NCBI GenBank assembly: GCA_030544235.1
Contig: CM060466.1
Location: 20,167,575-20,231,574 of the forward strand
DNA: 64,000 nucleotides
Direction: 5' to 3'
Source of the DNA: Lepturacanthus savala
Lineage: Eukaryota > Chordata > Actinopteri > Scombriformes > Trichiuridae
The notes under the pieces were generated by a model. That model had not been told where the DNA came from. It did not search any database and worked only from the letters and a program-made list of their open reading frames with translations. This document shows, piece by piece, positions 37,091 to 49,636 of this stretch. Within the stretch, counting starts at the first letter, position 1. Each line of letters starts with the position of its first letter. A program made the translations under genes and the position numbers.

Positions 37091-37492
37091 ACAGCATAGA
37101 TTTGTCAAGGTTGTTATTTGTATTTCTTGTCACATTACACCACTCTCTCTTCCCTTGTCTTAATGAACCTGAAACTAAAAACATCTGTTTCCACAGTAAA
37201 TCCTCTTTTGGGTGTTTGGTGATTATTAACCGGTTTCTTTCTCTCTCCTGAATCCCCTCACATTACTGATGCTGCAGCGTCTGGACCAGAGACCGTAGAC
37301 ATAAAGTCTATTTTTTTCACCCAGCAAGCCGCTGCTGCAGGTTTCTCTGATCCTCAGCCTTTAATCATTATCCTAGAAGAGACATGTCCTCCCTTTACCT
37401 TAAACCACTCCTCTACAGTCTAGATATTCCCTGTTTTATGGATGAAGCGGTAGGCAGAATTCCACCACAATATCCCTCCATTAGTCTCTAAC

Positions 37493-37536
<44 letters not shown>

Positions 37537-39333
37537 AAAAGGAAAAAATAGAAATAGCTGCATTGTTCTAATAAACAAACATTTGCCTAAAGCTTATGTA
37601 TCCACTCACATGTGAAGAAGGACATATTAACAACCTGAAAAATATCCCTTTAAGGTATATTTAGAACAGATAAAAATGTCCAATTAATTTCTTGATGTAT
37701 AATGTCCTTCAGGGATATATGGTATTGAATTGTGTCAGGCTTTTCAATTGATTTAAAGTGGAGACAGCAACATAAAAAGAGTTAGCAAGAACATTTAAAT
37801 AAATTAAGTTTACATTTAAATAAATTAATGAAAGAATTCTAAAACTGAAAAAATGCCAAGCTAAAACAGTAATATAATATGATAAGAACCACTCTAATAA
37901 TATCATTTCTTTGACAGTACACAGCAATGAGACCAGACCAGGGCACTGGAGATATGAGCAGTGCAGCAAACTAGTCACCCTTCAGGTCGGCCTTCACCCT
38001 GCCACCTCCAACTGACTCATTCACAATATATGTGCAGCTATAAAACTCATCTCTTCAAGCAACCTTTCACATCCTCCTCTCTCACCGTGATTGATAGTCC
38101 TATATCTCTTTCCCCTAAGTTTCCTTGCGTGCGCTCACATTTGAGGTCATTCTGGCTTTGCACGGGCCACAAAAACAGGATATGATGGTCTGACATTATT
38201 GACGCAGATATTCAGGAAATATTGATGTCAACTGTGTGTACAAAGAAAAGCTGATATTGAGCAGACAACCATGATGGTGAGCCAGCTGTTTGTAGTCTTC
38301 TAGCACATTTGGGTTTAAAATATTACAATGGGAGACTGGAATCAATAACTCTTCAATTTGTTCCCTCCACTCGGTTGACATGTTTCTGCCTGTTCTCCAT
38401 GTGGACCCACCGATGGACCTTTCAAGTCTGATTTGAAATCCTGTTTTTCTCATTCCATTCATTTTTCAGCCTTCCCTATATCACGGGGCCTGGCGGCACC
38501 GGGAAGATGCTTTGGATCCTTGCCACCTCATCCTCCACATATACATATATAAAATCTTATTCTTCTGTTATCCTTTTCTTCCTGACATTTCTTCCCTTTT
38601 TTCTCACTGTTAAATGTTTTTTCTTGGGAGTTTTTTGTGATGCCCCCAGAGGCCAACCCGTGATTTGTGATTTTAGGCAAAACAAACAAAATTGATTAGT
38701 TCTGAACCCAACTTGTGCCATTATTGTAGAACGAGAACCCATTACACTCTTTGTTCATTCAGATTGTGCAGTGTAATTGCAATGAACAATCAGTTCAGGC
38801 CTGATTAAAATTAAAGAAGCAGGTTGCACTGTTATCTTGTATGTTATATTAAAATTATTTGAAATCTATAAAAAATCAAACAAAAAATATATTTTATAGC
38901 AGGCTTTTTTTGAACAGACAGAATTATTCTACTTAGCAGTCAACAAGTTGCCTTTCTGTAGCACTAGTTTAACACAGAGAACAGTTTATTATAGAGTGAA
39001 TTTCAGCTCATTACCATGTGTTTTGATTTAATTAACTAATATGACAACATGTTTTAAATGAAAGGTTTAGATTATATTTGTTTACACAGGGAATACAATA
39101 AAATTATTTTGTGTATCTAAAATTATCCCCCTTTTCCGCTTTTAGTTCAGCAAACACAGGTTCTAAGCAAATTCTGTTGTCACTTCATTCAATTATTATT
39201 ATTAATTATCACTATTATTACATGAATAATCTTCCAGCTGCTGTGCAGGGGTGAGGCCAGAGTATCTTGTTTATGCGATATGTTTGCTCTTGTGATGTGT
39301 AGTGAGTTGGACTAAGTCTCTTGAGATTTAAGA
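37091..39333. other. Intergenic, no gene seen
   Basis: AT-rich DNA. A GA microsatellite lies at 37495..37532. A 38460..38660 stretch (CCTATATCACGGGGCCTGG and a T-rich tail) may be repeat-derived but was not classified. Confidence 0.4.
37495..37532. repeat. GA microsatellite
   Basis: A pure AG tandem array. Confidence 0.95.
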
Positions 39334-40300
39334 TTGGCTGACAGCTGTCAAAAAATATTTTTTTCTCAAGGGTCCATCCTAGGCCCTATCTTGTTCTCCA
39401 TCTATATTAATGATGTAGCCAAGGGCCTTGGAAAATCCTGGACACATCTTTATGCTGATTACACTGTGATATATTCAGCTGGCCCCTCAATTCATTCTGT
39501 GTGGCCAGGCTTCAACAAAGCCTCACTTCCATTCAGCGGTCTTTCCCCGACTCAGCTCCCAATGTATGATGTTTGACCAGAAATCCATCAGCACCCCTAT
39601 GAGAGAACCATCAACACCCCTGCCGGAAAACCATCAACACCTCTTGCCCTCCCACCATCTACAGTGCTGATGGCTTGGGGCTGGAGTTTGTCAGCTCCTA
39701 TAAATACCTTGAACTTATTTCTCATTTAAAACTCGCATCAATAACCTTCTGGCTAAAGTCAATGGTAAACTTGGTTTCCTCCATCACAACATGTCTTCCT
39801 TCATACACTCTGCCAAATACTAACCCTAACCCTTGTAGAGTTTCACCTCTCAACCAAGAGTCTTCTTCAGTTCTGAGACTAATGTGAGAAAATCCAGGTA
39901 TTTAAACATAGAGATGACCTGGATGACTGAAAATCTTCACAGACCATCCCTCCGCTGTTCCTCTATGGCAACACAATCTACAAAATAGCACCAAAAAACA
40001 CTCCCATTCCCCCACTCAACAAGCCTTTTCCCTACATGTGCATCCATCTTTCACTGAAGCAGCACTCACCACTGTGATCTTTAGAGAATGGTGGATTGGT
40101 CCTCCCCTCACACCAGACAGCCACAACACTGGCTGCATCTCGTCTATAAAACAAGTCTGGGAATGGTTATTCGCTACCTTTTCATTCTCCTGCACAAAGT
40201 CCATTATTCCTTTTTCCACTGCAAATGACTGGAACTAACAAAAATACACAGTCATAGCTGACTACTGTACAATTTTAGAAAGAACATCAACTGACTTATC
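39334..40300 (+). mobile_element. LINE reverse-transcriptase relic
   Basis: SQGSILGPILFSIYINDVAK is a non-LTR reverse transcriptase motif, followed by THLYADYTVIYS, where the catalytic YADD has become YADY. Farther on come GLEFVSSYKYLE and, in another frame, NNLLAKVNGKLGFLHHNM and SSFIHSAK, all from the same protein family. Frameshifts, an internal short tandem repeat (39581..39653) and the lost Asp make it inactive. Confidence 0.78.
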
Positions 40301-40407
40301 CATTTACCATGCTGTATGTTTGTCATATTTTTCTGTACCTATGCTTATATGGAATATCTGTGTTGTTTTATACTCTTCCTGATGCCTCTTGGCCAGGACA
40401 TCATTGA

Positions 40408-40705
40408 AATTGCAAGAAGGTCACAGGTTCAAGCCTGAGAGCTGGGACCTTTGTCTGTGGAGTTTGCATGTTCTCCCCATGTCTGCGTGGGTTTTCTCTG
40501 GCTTCCTCCCACAGTTTAAGGAATGAGGTTATTGGAGACTCTAAATTTCCTGTATGTGTGACTGTTTGAATGAATGCTGTGTGTGTCCCATCATAGGCTG
40601 GCGACCTGTCTGGGGTGTATCCCTGCCTCCCATCCAAAGTACGTTGGGATTGACCCCAGCAGACCCTTGTGATCCTAATGACAGAAATGGATGGATTGAT
40701 GGAAG
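40408..40705 (+). mobile_element. tRNA-derived SINE, copy F
   Basis: A plus-strand copy from GCAAGAAGGTCACAGGTTCA to a GGATGGATTGATGGA tail. The tRNA-like head before GCAAGAAGG is missing. No clear target duplication was found. Confidence 0.78.
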
Positions 40706-41735
40706 AGTAGCTGCTGCCACAGTGCAGTAGTTCATGAGGATCTACGTGAACAAACAAACATTCAAGTGAGAGCTTTTCACATTAGTGAGCCCATACATAG
40801 AGAGTGTAAGGAAACAGATGATAAAGCCTTCTGAGATAAATTAGGGATGTGGGTTTATAGAGATAAATCTAACATGATTTGGCTCAATGCACAAGGGCAG
40901 TCATGTCCTATTTTGGTGGAAATGGCAAATTCCCCACACATGAATGACACGAACAAGAATAATTGTTTTTTTGTTATTTCAAGAGTAACCTTGCTGTCCT
41001 CTCTGGCTGAACGACTCAAGCCTGTTTTCACCTCTGGTTTGTTGCACCTGTAACCTGTAATCACACCCAACAGCAATGTCAGGGGGGTCTGGAGTAAGCT
41101 TTCACATCGCTGAAGTCAAGTTTAGATGTTAAAACATGTCTTCAGGGGGTGTTACTCCTTAATGGTGATGAGCTTTCTGCTTACATGCATTGTTACTCAC
41201 CAAAAGCCATTGTGTGTATCCTTGAGGCCTAATAAACATGTATTTCCTTCCTCATAAACATCGGCTAATTTTTTTAACATTTTGAAAGCTGCATTGTTCA
41301 GTAACTTCCTGTTTGCCTGGCAACTGGTCAAAGAAAATGTACGAGTACAAAACCTTCTATGAACAACTAATTGTCTTTTTTACACTTAGGTTTATATGGA
41401 TTAAACAGATGAGATAAAATGTATAGCCATGAGTGGACCTCACTTGTTTATAATTTTGTTTCTGAATCCAAACTGTTACCAGTTCTCATCTATCTACACA
41501 CAGTGTTTGATGAGCTTCAAGTCTGTATGACAACGAAAGAAAGCACTTTGCTTATCTTTGTCACAACAGATTGTGGTGGCACAAATTTTAAATTTCTGTC
41601 ATCTTTCTTAAAGACAGTTTCTATGTGATCGGAGTTTGACACTAGAAGGCTTTTTGCTTATTTATCTAATGGAGCGAGAAACTGGCTCTGTGCTCATAGA
41701 AAATCAGAGAATACAGAGTTCTGAGAAACTACAAG
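40706..41735. other. Intergenic, no gene seen
   Basis: AT-rich DNA with short open frames lacking any recognised product. Confidence 0.4.
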
Positions 41736-41850
41736 CGGTATTTGTGACATCACAGCTAGCTTTGGAGCTAATCATGACCCAGTACGCAACTTACACATGT
41801 TTGATGTGGAAACTTGAAGCCTCCAGTGTGATGACGCTTATAGTAAAGTA
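41736..41850 (+). repeat. Dispersed repeat, copy 1
   Basis: TGTGACATCACAGCTAGCTT, GGAGCTAATCATGACCCAGT and AACTTGAAGCCTCCAGTGT are shared, with changes, with 52499..52600. The class is unknown, probably a MITE. Confidence 0.5.
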
Positions 41851-42667
41851 GAAGGCGTCTTGAAAAGGAAAATATTTACATACATATTTATGTATATGCA
41901 GTATATATACATATATACTGTATATACACATATATATTCATATAACGAGGGAGAAAGATTACATGTAATATTAAGAGATTTGTAGAAAAATCAGATGAGA
42001 CACAAATTATTATTCAAAGTAGAATAGACCCGTATATACATATTAAAACATGCCTAGAGGGATCTTTAAACAACCTGACAGCACCCGTTTCTCACCAGCG
42101 ATGAATATGTGCATCCAGTTTTAAACATGCTGTAATTGTAACTTATGGAGAAATAGGCTTTTTTTTATAATCCATGTATTTTTGTTCTAATATACCAACA
42201 CTGTTTATTTATTCAAGGTTATAAGCATAAAACAAATTACTTTTTCTAGAATGAATAAAACAAATCTGTCATCTACACCACCGACTTGTGAAAGTTGATG
42301 CCAGTCTCCCTGCTCTCATTGGTTCTTTTGGTTGAAGTAATTAGTTGCTGCAGCTGACACAGCTGGCTAACGTAGTTGCTGCCAACAGGTGGCAATTGGA
42401 ACACCTGGGTAAGATGGTGAAATGCTTCATATCTTTTCACAAAATTGGATAAAACATTGGTGACACACAGACTGAACATTCACATTAGTTTCAGAAACAA
42501 ATCACTGGACTCTCTGGATTGTAAAATACATACAGGCATCACATGGGAGCCCTTTTCATTCTCTATCCTTGCAGTGTTTCCATGTCTAGTTTAATCAGTA
42601 TAGATATGCATTTCTGGTTGATTTTACATGCTGCTGTTTCTGAGGGCTCTGCTCTAGGAGTGGATAT
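41851..42667. other. Intergenic, no gene seen
   Basis: Starts with an AT-rich palindromic TATA/CATA run (41875..41945). No gene was seen. Confidence 0.4.
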
Positions 42668-42668
42668 C

Positions 42669-42692
42669 GCTGCTGCTGCTGCTGCTGCTGCT
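42669..42692. repeat. GCT trinucleotide repeat
   Basis: Eight GCT units in noncoding context. Confidence 0.9.
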
Positions 42693-42905
42693 ATGTGACC
42701 CTGTGGTTATTTGGATGCTCTGCCAGGCTGTGCTTTTTATTTTGATGCTGATACTGTACGGTTTAACATTAATCCTGCTGTAAGTGTCTCCTAGCTTCTT
42801 GCATCTTGTTTTTTTCTTGTTGGCTTTGGTGCCTGTAATGTTACGTAAACACTGTTGTCTTTTTGTTTTTTGCAAAATTACTTTATCAACTGGAGCTCTC
42901 TTTGG

Positions 42906-43475
42906 AGTAGCTCCAGGCCCGGCCCTAAGCAATTTGATGCCCTAGGCAAGATTTTAGACGGTGCCCCCTTGTGTTGCATTAAATTCCAATGCTAGTGTAT
43001 ATATACTCACCAGAAATTAAATATCTTTGTATGAGACATTCTTTTATTTAAATGAAGGAATTGCGCATTCAAAATACTTAATAAGAATTAAAGAAACAAA
43101 TATAAAAAAAATAATTGAATATATGAAATATAATATAAATAGCTTACATAAAGGATTATATTCAAATACTCCCAAAATAAAAAGTGTAAATAAGTGACAT
43201 AAATTAACTTATAAATACAATATAAATAAGACGATGCACAAAATAAGATATTATAGTCAGGGATATCATGGGGGGGGGAGTAAAAAGACAGGTGACTTAG
43301 GAAAGTAACATTATTATTATTACTACTATAGCCTTTGCTATACAGTTCAATTAAGACCCAATAATACCAATAAATTCAAGAATAGTGGAAGCTCTATTTT
43401 TTTCTTCCCCCATTTCTGCCGCCCCCTGGATGGAAGGCACTCTTAAAATTTGCTTCTACTGCCCTTAGTAGGTGC
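42906..43475. mobile_element. Unclassified DNA-transposon-like repeat
   Basis: The left side GGCCCGGCCCTAAGCAATTT then GATGCCCTAGGCAAG, and the right side GCCGCCCCCTGGATGGAAGG, are words typical of a common teleost non-autonomous element. The interior is AT-rich and noncoding, and no clean terminal repeat pair was found. Confidence 0.4.
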
Positions 43476-44659
43476 ACCTGATTTTCTCAGTGCTGTCCTG
43501 TGATATGATTTCTGGCCACGCTGCTGGATACACATTGTTTATTAGACAGCTTTAAAGGTGCTACTCGGTTGTTAACTTTGGATGAAGCCAGGCCAGTTGT
43601 TTCCTCTGTTTCCAGTCTAAGCTCACGTTGTGTTAACCATCACAAGCATGCTATGAATATTTCCAACAATAGGGAAATAAGTGTAGCTCCCATATCAAAC
43701 TTTGACTTTAAAATTGTGATTGACAACCAGCCCCCTACAGAGGATAAATGGTAATGATGGACTAGACTAAGCCTGTGGATTTTCAATTCACAATGCAACT
43801 AATGTGAACTCTGTGTACCTCTGATGTAGCTGCGGCTTTAGTTTGTGGAATATATCAACATGAAATTTTAGTAGACATTGTTGTGCGCACAAAGGTGATA
43901 AGCATCTTGAGCCAGCTGCCTGGCTGTGGTTGGAAATTGTGACCCTTCCCCCCGCGAAGGGACATCCTATATCTTCATGGGATGTCACCAGAGCTATGAA
44001 GGCACCGGCCTCATTCTCCCTCTTCTCTTACCAACTCTCTCCTCACCAACTCTTTAACTGGCCTTCGCTCCTACTCATCAGCAGAAAACCGCCCTGTAGT
44101 AGAAGCTGCAGGACAGAAACCTTCAGCAGCTTCTCTGCTCTCCAGGGATTATCCAGCTGCTTTCAGTGTCTCATGGACCTGCAAGTGAATAAGGACTCAA
44201 CAACGTCTGGCGAACACAACTGAAGCAACTCAGGCCTGGTTCTTCTAACCAGAAACGAGAATTAACAAAGAACAACGCGGCCTGCATGACGGAATCTACT
44301 CCACAACGAACACCACAGCTGCAACATCATCTCCAGCCATTTCAAGGCAGCAGAACCAAAGAGCTACTCTTCTTCTTCCTTTCATGGACTGGTAAAATGA
44401 CTTAGGCAGAACAGAACATTAACAACATGGTTAAGCAAGACTGTTGAACTTTGTTAATGTTTAGATTTTAAGCTACAGTTTACTGTGATTAAGGATTGAA
44501 GGAAGGTTTAGTTTGATTTACTACTACTAACCTAACCTCTCTTTGACATGACACCTTGAATACAAATAAACTAGTAGACGTAAACCTACACATATATACA
44601 CACACAGAAGCATGGTCAGCCATTTTGCCTTCATCTCAACAGACAGGGAAGCCCACATG
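43476..44659. other. Intergenic, no gene seen
   Basis: Mixed composition. The open stretch 43930..44223 (97 codons) is Ser/Pro-rich without a recognised family. Confidence 0.35.
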
Positions 44660-44772
44660 GCCTGAACCATAGACATATATACGTAGACTCCACATTCGGC
44701 GCTGAGCTGTACGTCATCGGCGCCGCCATATTGGATGTGGCAAGAGTCGGAGTAGAGCAGAGAGAAGAGAAG

Positions 44773-44852
44773 ATGCCTCATTCCTGTGCTGCATGGAATT
44801 GCACGAATCGTTGTATACCCCAAACCAAATCTGAGGGAATAACCTTTAACAG
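44773..44852 (+). pseudogene. P-element transposase exon 1: start of a THAP domain
   Basis: The ATG at 44773 opens MPHSCAAWNCTNRC, the N-terminal signature of THAP zinc-finger DNA-binding domains with the first two metal-binding Cys (C5, C10). It runs to GITFNR and a good donor (AG|GTAAGA at 44853). The later Cys and His of the C2CH finger would lie in the next exon, which is not found before the distal transposase exons. In P-type transposases this domain binds the element ends. Here it is an orphaned first exon. Confidence 0.85.
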
Positions 44853-45513
44853 GTAAGACTTAACAATGACCTTTGATAATACTTTGTTCGTAGACTGCAT
44901 TGTTTGGCCATTTTAACAGTTTTGAGAGCATAATTTGCCGATGTTGTGGAAAACGCTAGCTATCCTAATCCCACGCATTTAGCTATTCATTCATTATTTC
45001 CATTAATTTATTTGGATTTATTCTGCTCGTGGTTGTATATATTTCCATCAAAAATATATTCAGTTAAGTATTTAACAGCTCAGTTTACACACCCATAGTA
45101 GGAGAGAAACAGGAGGAAGAAACGTTGTTTCTGTTACCTGTTATTCAGAACATCAATAATGAATTAGAGCTGATAGATTTGAATTTCCCTTTGGAGATGA
45201 ATATAGTAATTATTTTCTTATCACAATGCCCATACCTACCATATTCCCTTGTTGAGCATCGTAGGTTCATATGCTGCTCTGTTCTCTGGTTCTGATGTTT
45301 TTGCAGTCTCCTTTTCTGTTTCTTCAGTCTTCAGTGTTATCTATTTTTTGAGGCAACATAAGTAGGTATGTTGATGTTGTTGATCTTTTGTTACACTATG
45401 CTCCTTGTTGTTTTAACATTTATAAATGAACAAAGTCACTCTGCTGTCTTGGGGTTATATTGCTCTAATATGGTAATGTTAACCAAACAATTTCTTGTGA
45501 AAGTACCTCTCAG

Positions 45514-45648
45514 TGTTGGGATTCATCATCAACATTGACACCCTGACGCTGATGGTCCCTGAACAACTTCAGCGGCAGCGCTACATCTGCACCTACCGCT
45601 TCAGCCAAGATCACTTGGAGCTCCTTTTAAATTCAATCAGGGCTGCAG
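45514..45648 (+). pseudogene. P-element transposase C-terminal exon (SQDHLE region)
   Basis: The acceptor CTCTCAG precedes 45514. The frame reads LGFIINIDTLTLMVPEQL, then YICTYRFSQDHLELLLNSIR. This is the well-conserved distal part of P-element/THAP9 transposases, beyond the catalytic core. A donor GTAGAG follows 45648. The frame is open across the whole exon, and the phase-1 end matches the next exon exactly. Confidence 0.85.
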
Positions 45649-45809
45649 GTAGAGATTCCAATTTTTTTTTTCAGTTTCACAGTTTGTTTGTTTAAGCATA
45701 ATGAGTATAAGAACAGGTATGAGTATACCATATATATTTTAAAAAAATAAATAAATACTAATACGGTAATTCATGTGAAAGTGCTCTTTTTATGTTTATG
45801 TTTTCACAG

Positions 45810-46009
45810 GGGGTTGGAATAAAAACCCTTCAGCATGCCAGTTCCAAGCCATTTTCCGCCGGCTCATGGTGCAATGTGGGGTGTCTCCAAGTGCGTCAGG
45901 AAATGTGGAAACATCATCATCCCCAGCAGCAGAAGCTACTGAAGAGATCTCATCCCCATTCGCCAACATTCCTGCCGTTGTGCCAAATTCAGAAAAAACA
46001 GCTTTGTGA
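45810..46009 (+). pseudogene. P-element transposase last exon (GGWNKNP region)
   Basis: The acceptor TTTTCACAG precedes 45810. Joined to the previous exon, the text reads GGWNKNPSACQFQAIFRRLM, then VQCGVSPSASGNVETSSSP, ending at TGA 46007..46009. The GGWN...FRRLM motif is diagnostic for teleost P-type transposases. The splice phase agrees with the exon ending at 45648. It has no in-frame stop before the end, so decay is mild, yet the missing central exons prevent function. Confidence 0.85.
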
Positions 46010-46092
46010 TGTGACTGATACTGTACCTGCACCATTCAATTTGGGTTACCACTTGCTCAAGCTAAAAAATATGGGGGGACTGATGACTCCAT

Positions 46093-46456
46093 GGGCAACA
46101 CGGTGGCGCAGGGGTTAGCGCTGTTGCCTCACAGCAAGAAGGTCGCAGGTTCAAGACCTCCTTGCTCTGGGGTCTGGGACCTTTCTGTGTGGAGTTTGCA
46201 TGTTCTCCCCTTGTCTGCGTGGGTTTTCACCGGGTACTCCGGCTTCCTCCCACAGTCCAAAAACATGCTCAGGTTAAGTGGCGACTCTAAATTGCTCGTA
46301 GGTGTGAGTGTGTGAGTGAATGGTGTGTGTCCCCCACGATTGGCTGGCGACCATCTGGGGTGTATCCCTGCCTCTCGCCGTAACGCGCTGGGATAGGCTC
46401 CAGCAGACCCCTGCGACCCTAATGAGGAATAAGCAGGTATAGAAAATGACTGACTG
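46093..46456 (+). mobile_element. tRNA-derived SINE, copy G (full length, nested in the P element)
   Basis: This is the reference copy for the family. The head has RNA polymerase III box A TGGCGCAGGGG (46104..46114) and box B GGTTCAAGACC (46148..46158). A body of about 300 bases follows, ending AATAAGCAGGTATAGAAAA and a (TGAC)n tail. The flanks ACTGATGACTCCAT (46079..46092) and ACTGATGATTCCAT (46457..46470) are a target duplication with one difference. Confidence 0.9.
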
Positions 46457-47185
46457 ACTGATGATTCCATCTAAGGGCACAGTGAGGGTGGTCTGGCTGG
46501 TCACATTCAGGAAACATAGTCTGGAATCGACAGCCATCACTTTGTGCTCATGTCATTGGTTGTTTCTGTTGTGTTTATAGTGTACATATTGTGTGTGTGT
46601 GTGTGTGTGAGTGAGTGTGTGCATGTGTGAATTATTTTTTACTGTCTTTGTTCTTTGAGGCTTGATTGTACTCTATTTGTTAACCTGCTCCATATTAAAT
46701 TACATTTACTTGATTAACCCTTTTCCAATTCTTATGGCAAATTTTGCCATCTTGAACATTCTCTTGTGGATAACCTTGACTGTGTTGATGCAAATGCCAT
46801 GAAATTGGGCAAAATTTAAACACATTTTTAATTAACTTTTAGTTTTTAGGGTCTTCAGCACCACGGGTAGTGTAGTCAATTACAGTTTATTAAGTTTGAT
46901 ATTCGCCAAAGTTTGGGCTTATTTTAAATCTTAAATCAAGATTAAATACATACATTGTGGTCTCTTACGGTTTGTCAAGTATAGTAGTGTATGTGTGAAT
47001 GAATAATTAAGAGGCATTAACACAAGTTTCTTGTAGAGAGGCGCTTTATGAAATTAGGTCCATTTACTTGTATTTGTTTACAGCGCAGCTTTGCCACATC
47101 CAATATGGCGGCGACACTGACGTAGCGCAGCAGCGGCCAAATCCGCTCCATGCGGCGTCTACGTATATATGTCTATGGCCTGAAC

Positions 47186-49636
47186 TACATAGAACAGCCA
47201 CCACGGCAGCCATCTTTGTAGTTCCCCAACACAGGTACAAACTCTAGAACTTAATAATTAAGCTCTATTTTTAATGAGTAAATAATTATTAATAATTATA
47301 TAATTATTATTGAAAATTAATTATTGATTCTTTCTGACAGTCAGTCCAACCTGAACAAGCAAGACACTATCCTTTGATGTGTGCCACAAGTGAGGCTCGC
47401 ACAACTTTATTCCGTTGCTCCGTGTGAGACTAAATAAAATCAAACATTTAATTTGGTAACACCGTGGCACAACAACATATAAAGATTCAAAGAGAAGAAA
47501 ACAAACACTGTCCAGAACCAGGGTGTAGTCACATCTTTCAGCAGGTTTTCTGTGATTTATAATACTTACTCTGTTGCATTTTGATATTTGTTCTCTTTAC
47601 TGCCCAGTAACAAGCAAACATGGCAAACAAACCCTGCATGAACTCAGTTGGTTTGTTTGTCGGACAGATCAATCATCTGGTGAGTTTATAGGATTTTGTT
47701 GGAGCCTCAAAACAAATGTTGTTAAGGACTCCTGGTGGTCCGGGCGGACTGTCTTATTTCTCCCTTTCTGTCCTATTAAATTCAAACTACAGAAAAATTA
47801 AAGCTGTGAGGGTTCTGTATCTTTCTTTTCTTTTCTTCTTGTTTTTTTATTGTATGGTTTTTATTTATTGTATTGGTTTAGAAATACATGTACAAAAGAT
47901 TCTGGGTACCTGCAGGATCTCAGACAGATTGAGCAAAAGCTTCAACTCTGGGAGACGAAAATTTATTAAAAAAAATTAGATGCATTCATATAAGCTCCTG
48001 TACTTATTAAGTTATGGAATATATAGCAATATATTGATTTATATTTGTTTATTGTACAGAAACTATCATTCATTCATCCATTCGTCTCACTCAATGGCTT
48101 CCTGTATTTAAATGTACCCACCAGTTAAATGCTCTATGGTCTAGTCATCATTATATTATCTAATCAGGCAGTATTAATGTAATCTACATCACTTAACTGT
48201 TCAGAATATAGTATCTGTCTACACATGTAACATATTTTAAATGTGTATTTTCATATACTTGTGAGAATTTGCAGATGCTAAAATTATGAATTTGAATTAT
48301 CAATTATAAATGATGGTCAATGAACTTAATCGGGTTTAGCCTTACATTACGTTTTATTATCTTCTCTATCTACATCTTTTTTCATGGTCTGCTGCCACTT
48401 GCTGTGCTATAACGAGGGTAATATGTAAATGTTTTTCTGCCCCTGTTCATCTTTGAACTCTGCACCTTGTCCTGTCTTACAGCACAGAGCATATGAGAAG
48501 TTGACTAGACACGTCACAGGAGAAGCACGTTTTCGTTTTATCTGTTGGCTACAGGCAATAGGTTTTTCCAGCCTCATTTCACCAGAGCGTTTCTGGAAGA
48601 ACACTGACACAAACAGCCAGGGGGCGTAGCTGCAAGAGGAAGGATGGAGAAAGAAGGAGGGAGGGGAATATAGATGTGTGTGCATGGATGGTGCATGTGT
48701 GTGTATGTGAAGGAGGATGAGAGGACAGAATAGAAGACAGACTGTGCCAGTGTAATTCCCCCTAGCGCCACAAGATTAGGTTTTCACTTTTTTTCTGTTA
48801 CACACTGACATGTCAATGACTCCCTATCCATTTCATGTGATGTATGAGCTGTATGATGATTAGATCACATCAGCAGCGGCATCCCTCTCCCCGGTATGAG
48901 TGATCATCTTCAACCTCTGCAGTGACAGAGCTGAGCTCAGGGCAAAGGGTGGCAGGAGTATGAGGAGGCGCGTTTATGTTGGTCGTTCACGACTTGTGAG
49001 AACATGTATTTGTCTGTGTATGCGTGTGTGTGTCTGTGAGTGTATGTGTGTGTGTGTGTGTGCATGTTAGCGTAGTCTGTGTGGGAGCTAAAAAAGTAAA
49101 CATGTTTTTGAGGATTTATAGACGTGCTGCAATAGGTTACACACAGAGTCTACAGCACCATCTAGTGCTGAGAAACGTTCATTCACTTTACACATTCACA
49201 GTTCACCTTCTGTACAATAACACTATAATGATTTTAAAAATTGCCTCACGTAACAGTATTTTTAGTGTTAAGTGTTAGTGTTAAGAGGTCAAGCTCTATC
49301 ATTAAAAACTAATTAAGAAATAATTAAGACTAATTGCCTGAATAAGGTTATAAAAGAAGAACCTGTGAACATCATCAACTTTCTAAATTTTGGCTTTGGG
49401 TTTTTTTCGAATGCAAAAAGGGTCCAGAGGGAGAAGAAAGATCTCATGAAGCTGGGAGAGGATTCAAGATGATTAGTAGGCTACTGAACATAAGATTTAC
49501 ACAATTTATTTATGCAACCTTTAAAAACCAGCAAACAAGTGCTGGGATCTCTGTGTCTGTCTGCCTGTATTTTTCCCTTACCCCAGGGAGAGCAGTATCA
49601 AGTGTGAAGTCTAGGCAACAGATAAGTGGTTCTAGA
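47186..49636. other. Intergenic, no gene seen
   Basis: AT-rich DNA with a GT run near 49030..49070. A minus-strand open stretch at 48407..48685 has no recognised product. Confidence 0.4.

Larger units (their letters stand above)
44668..47177 (+). mobile_element. P-superfamily (THAP9-like) DNA transposon, internally deleted
   Basis: The element is bounded by perfect 8-bp target duplications GCCTGAAC (44660..44667 and 47178..47185). Its ends are identical inverted repeats of 21 bp beginning CATAGACATATATACG. A 23-bp subterminal inverted repeat beginning CGCCGCCATATTGG lies at 44721..44743 and, inverted, 47091..47113. Eight-base duplications and THAP-domain transposases are known traits of P elements. 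Inside are a THAP start exon and two C-terminal transposase exons, but the middle of the transposase, including the catalytic core, is absent. A SINE is nested at 46093..46456. The element cannot make active transposase but keeps both ends. Confidence 0.93.

Noticed and set aside
43930..44223. 97-codon Ser-rich open frame as an exon
   Set aside because: No splice sites with matching phase and no recognisable protein family.
46093..46160. A tRNA gene suggested by boxes A and B
   Set aside because: The head cannot fold into a full cloverleaf with acceptor stem and continues into a repeated SINE body seen six more times.
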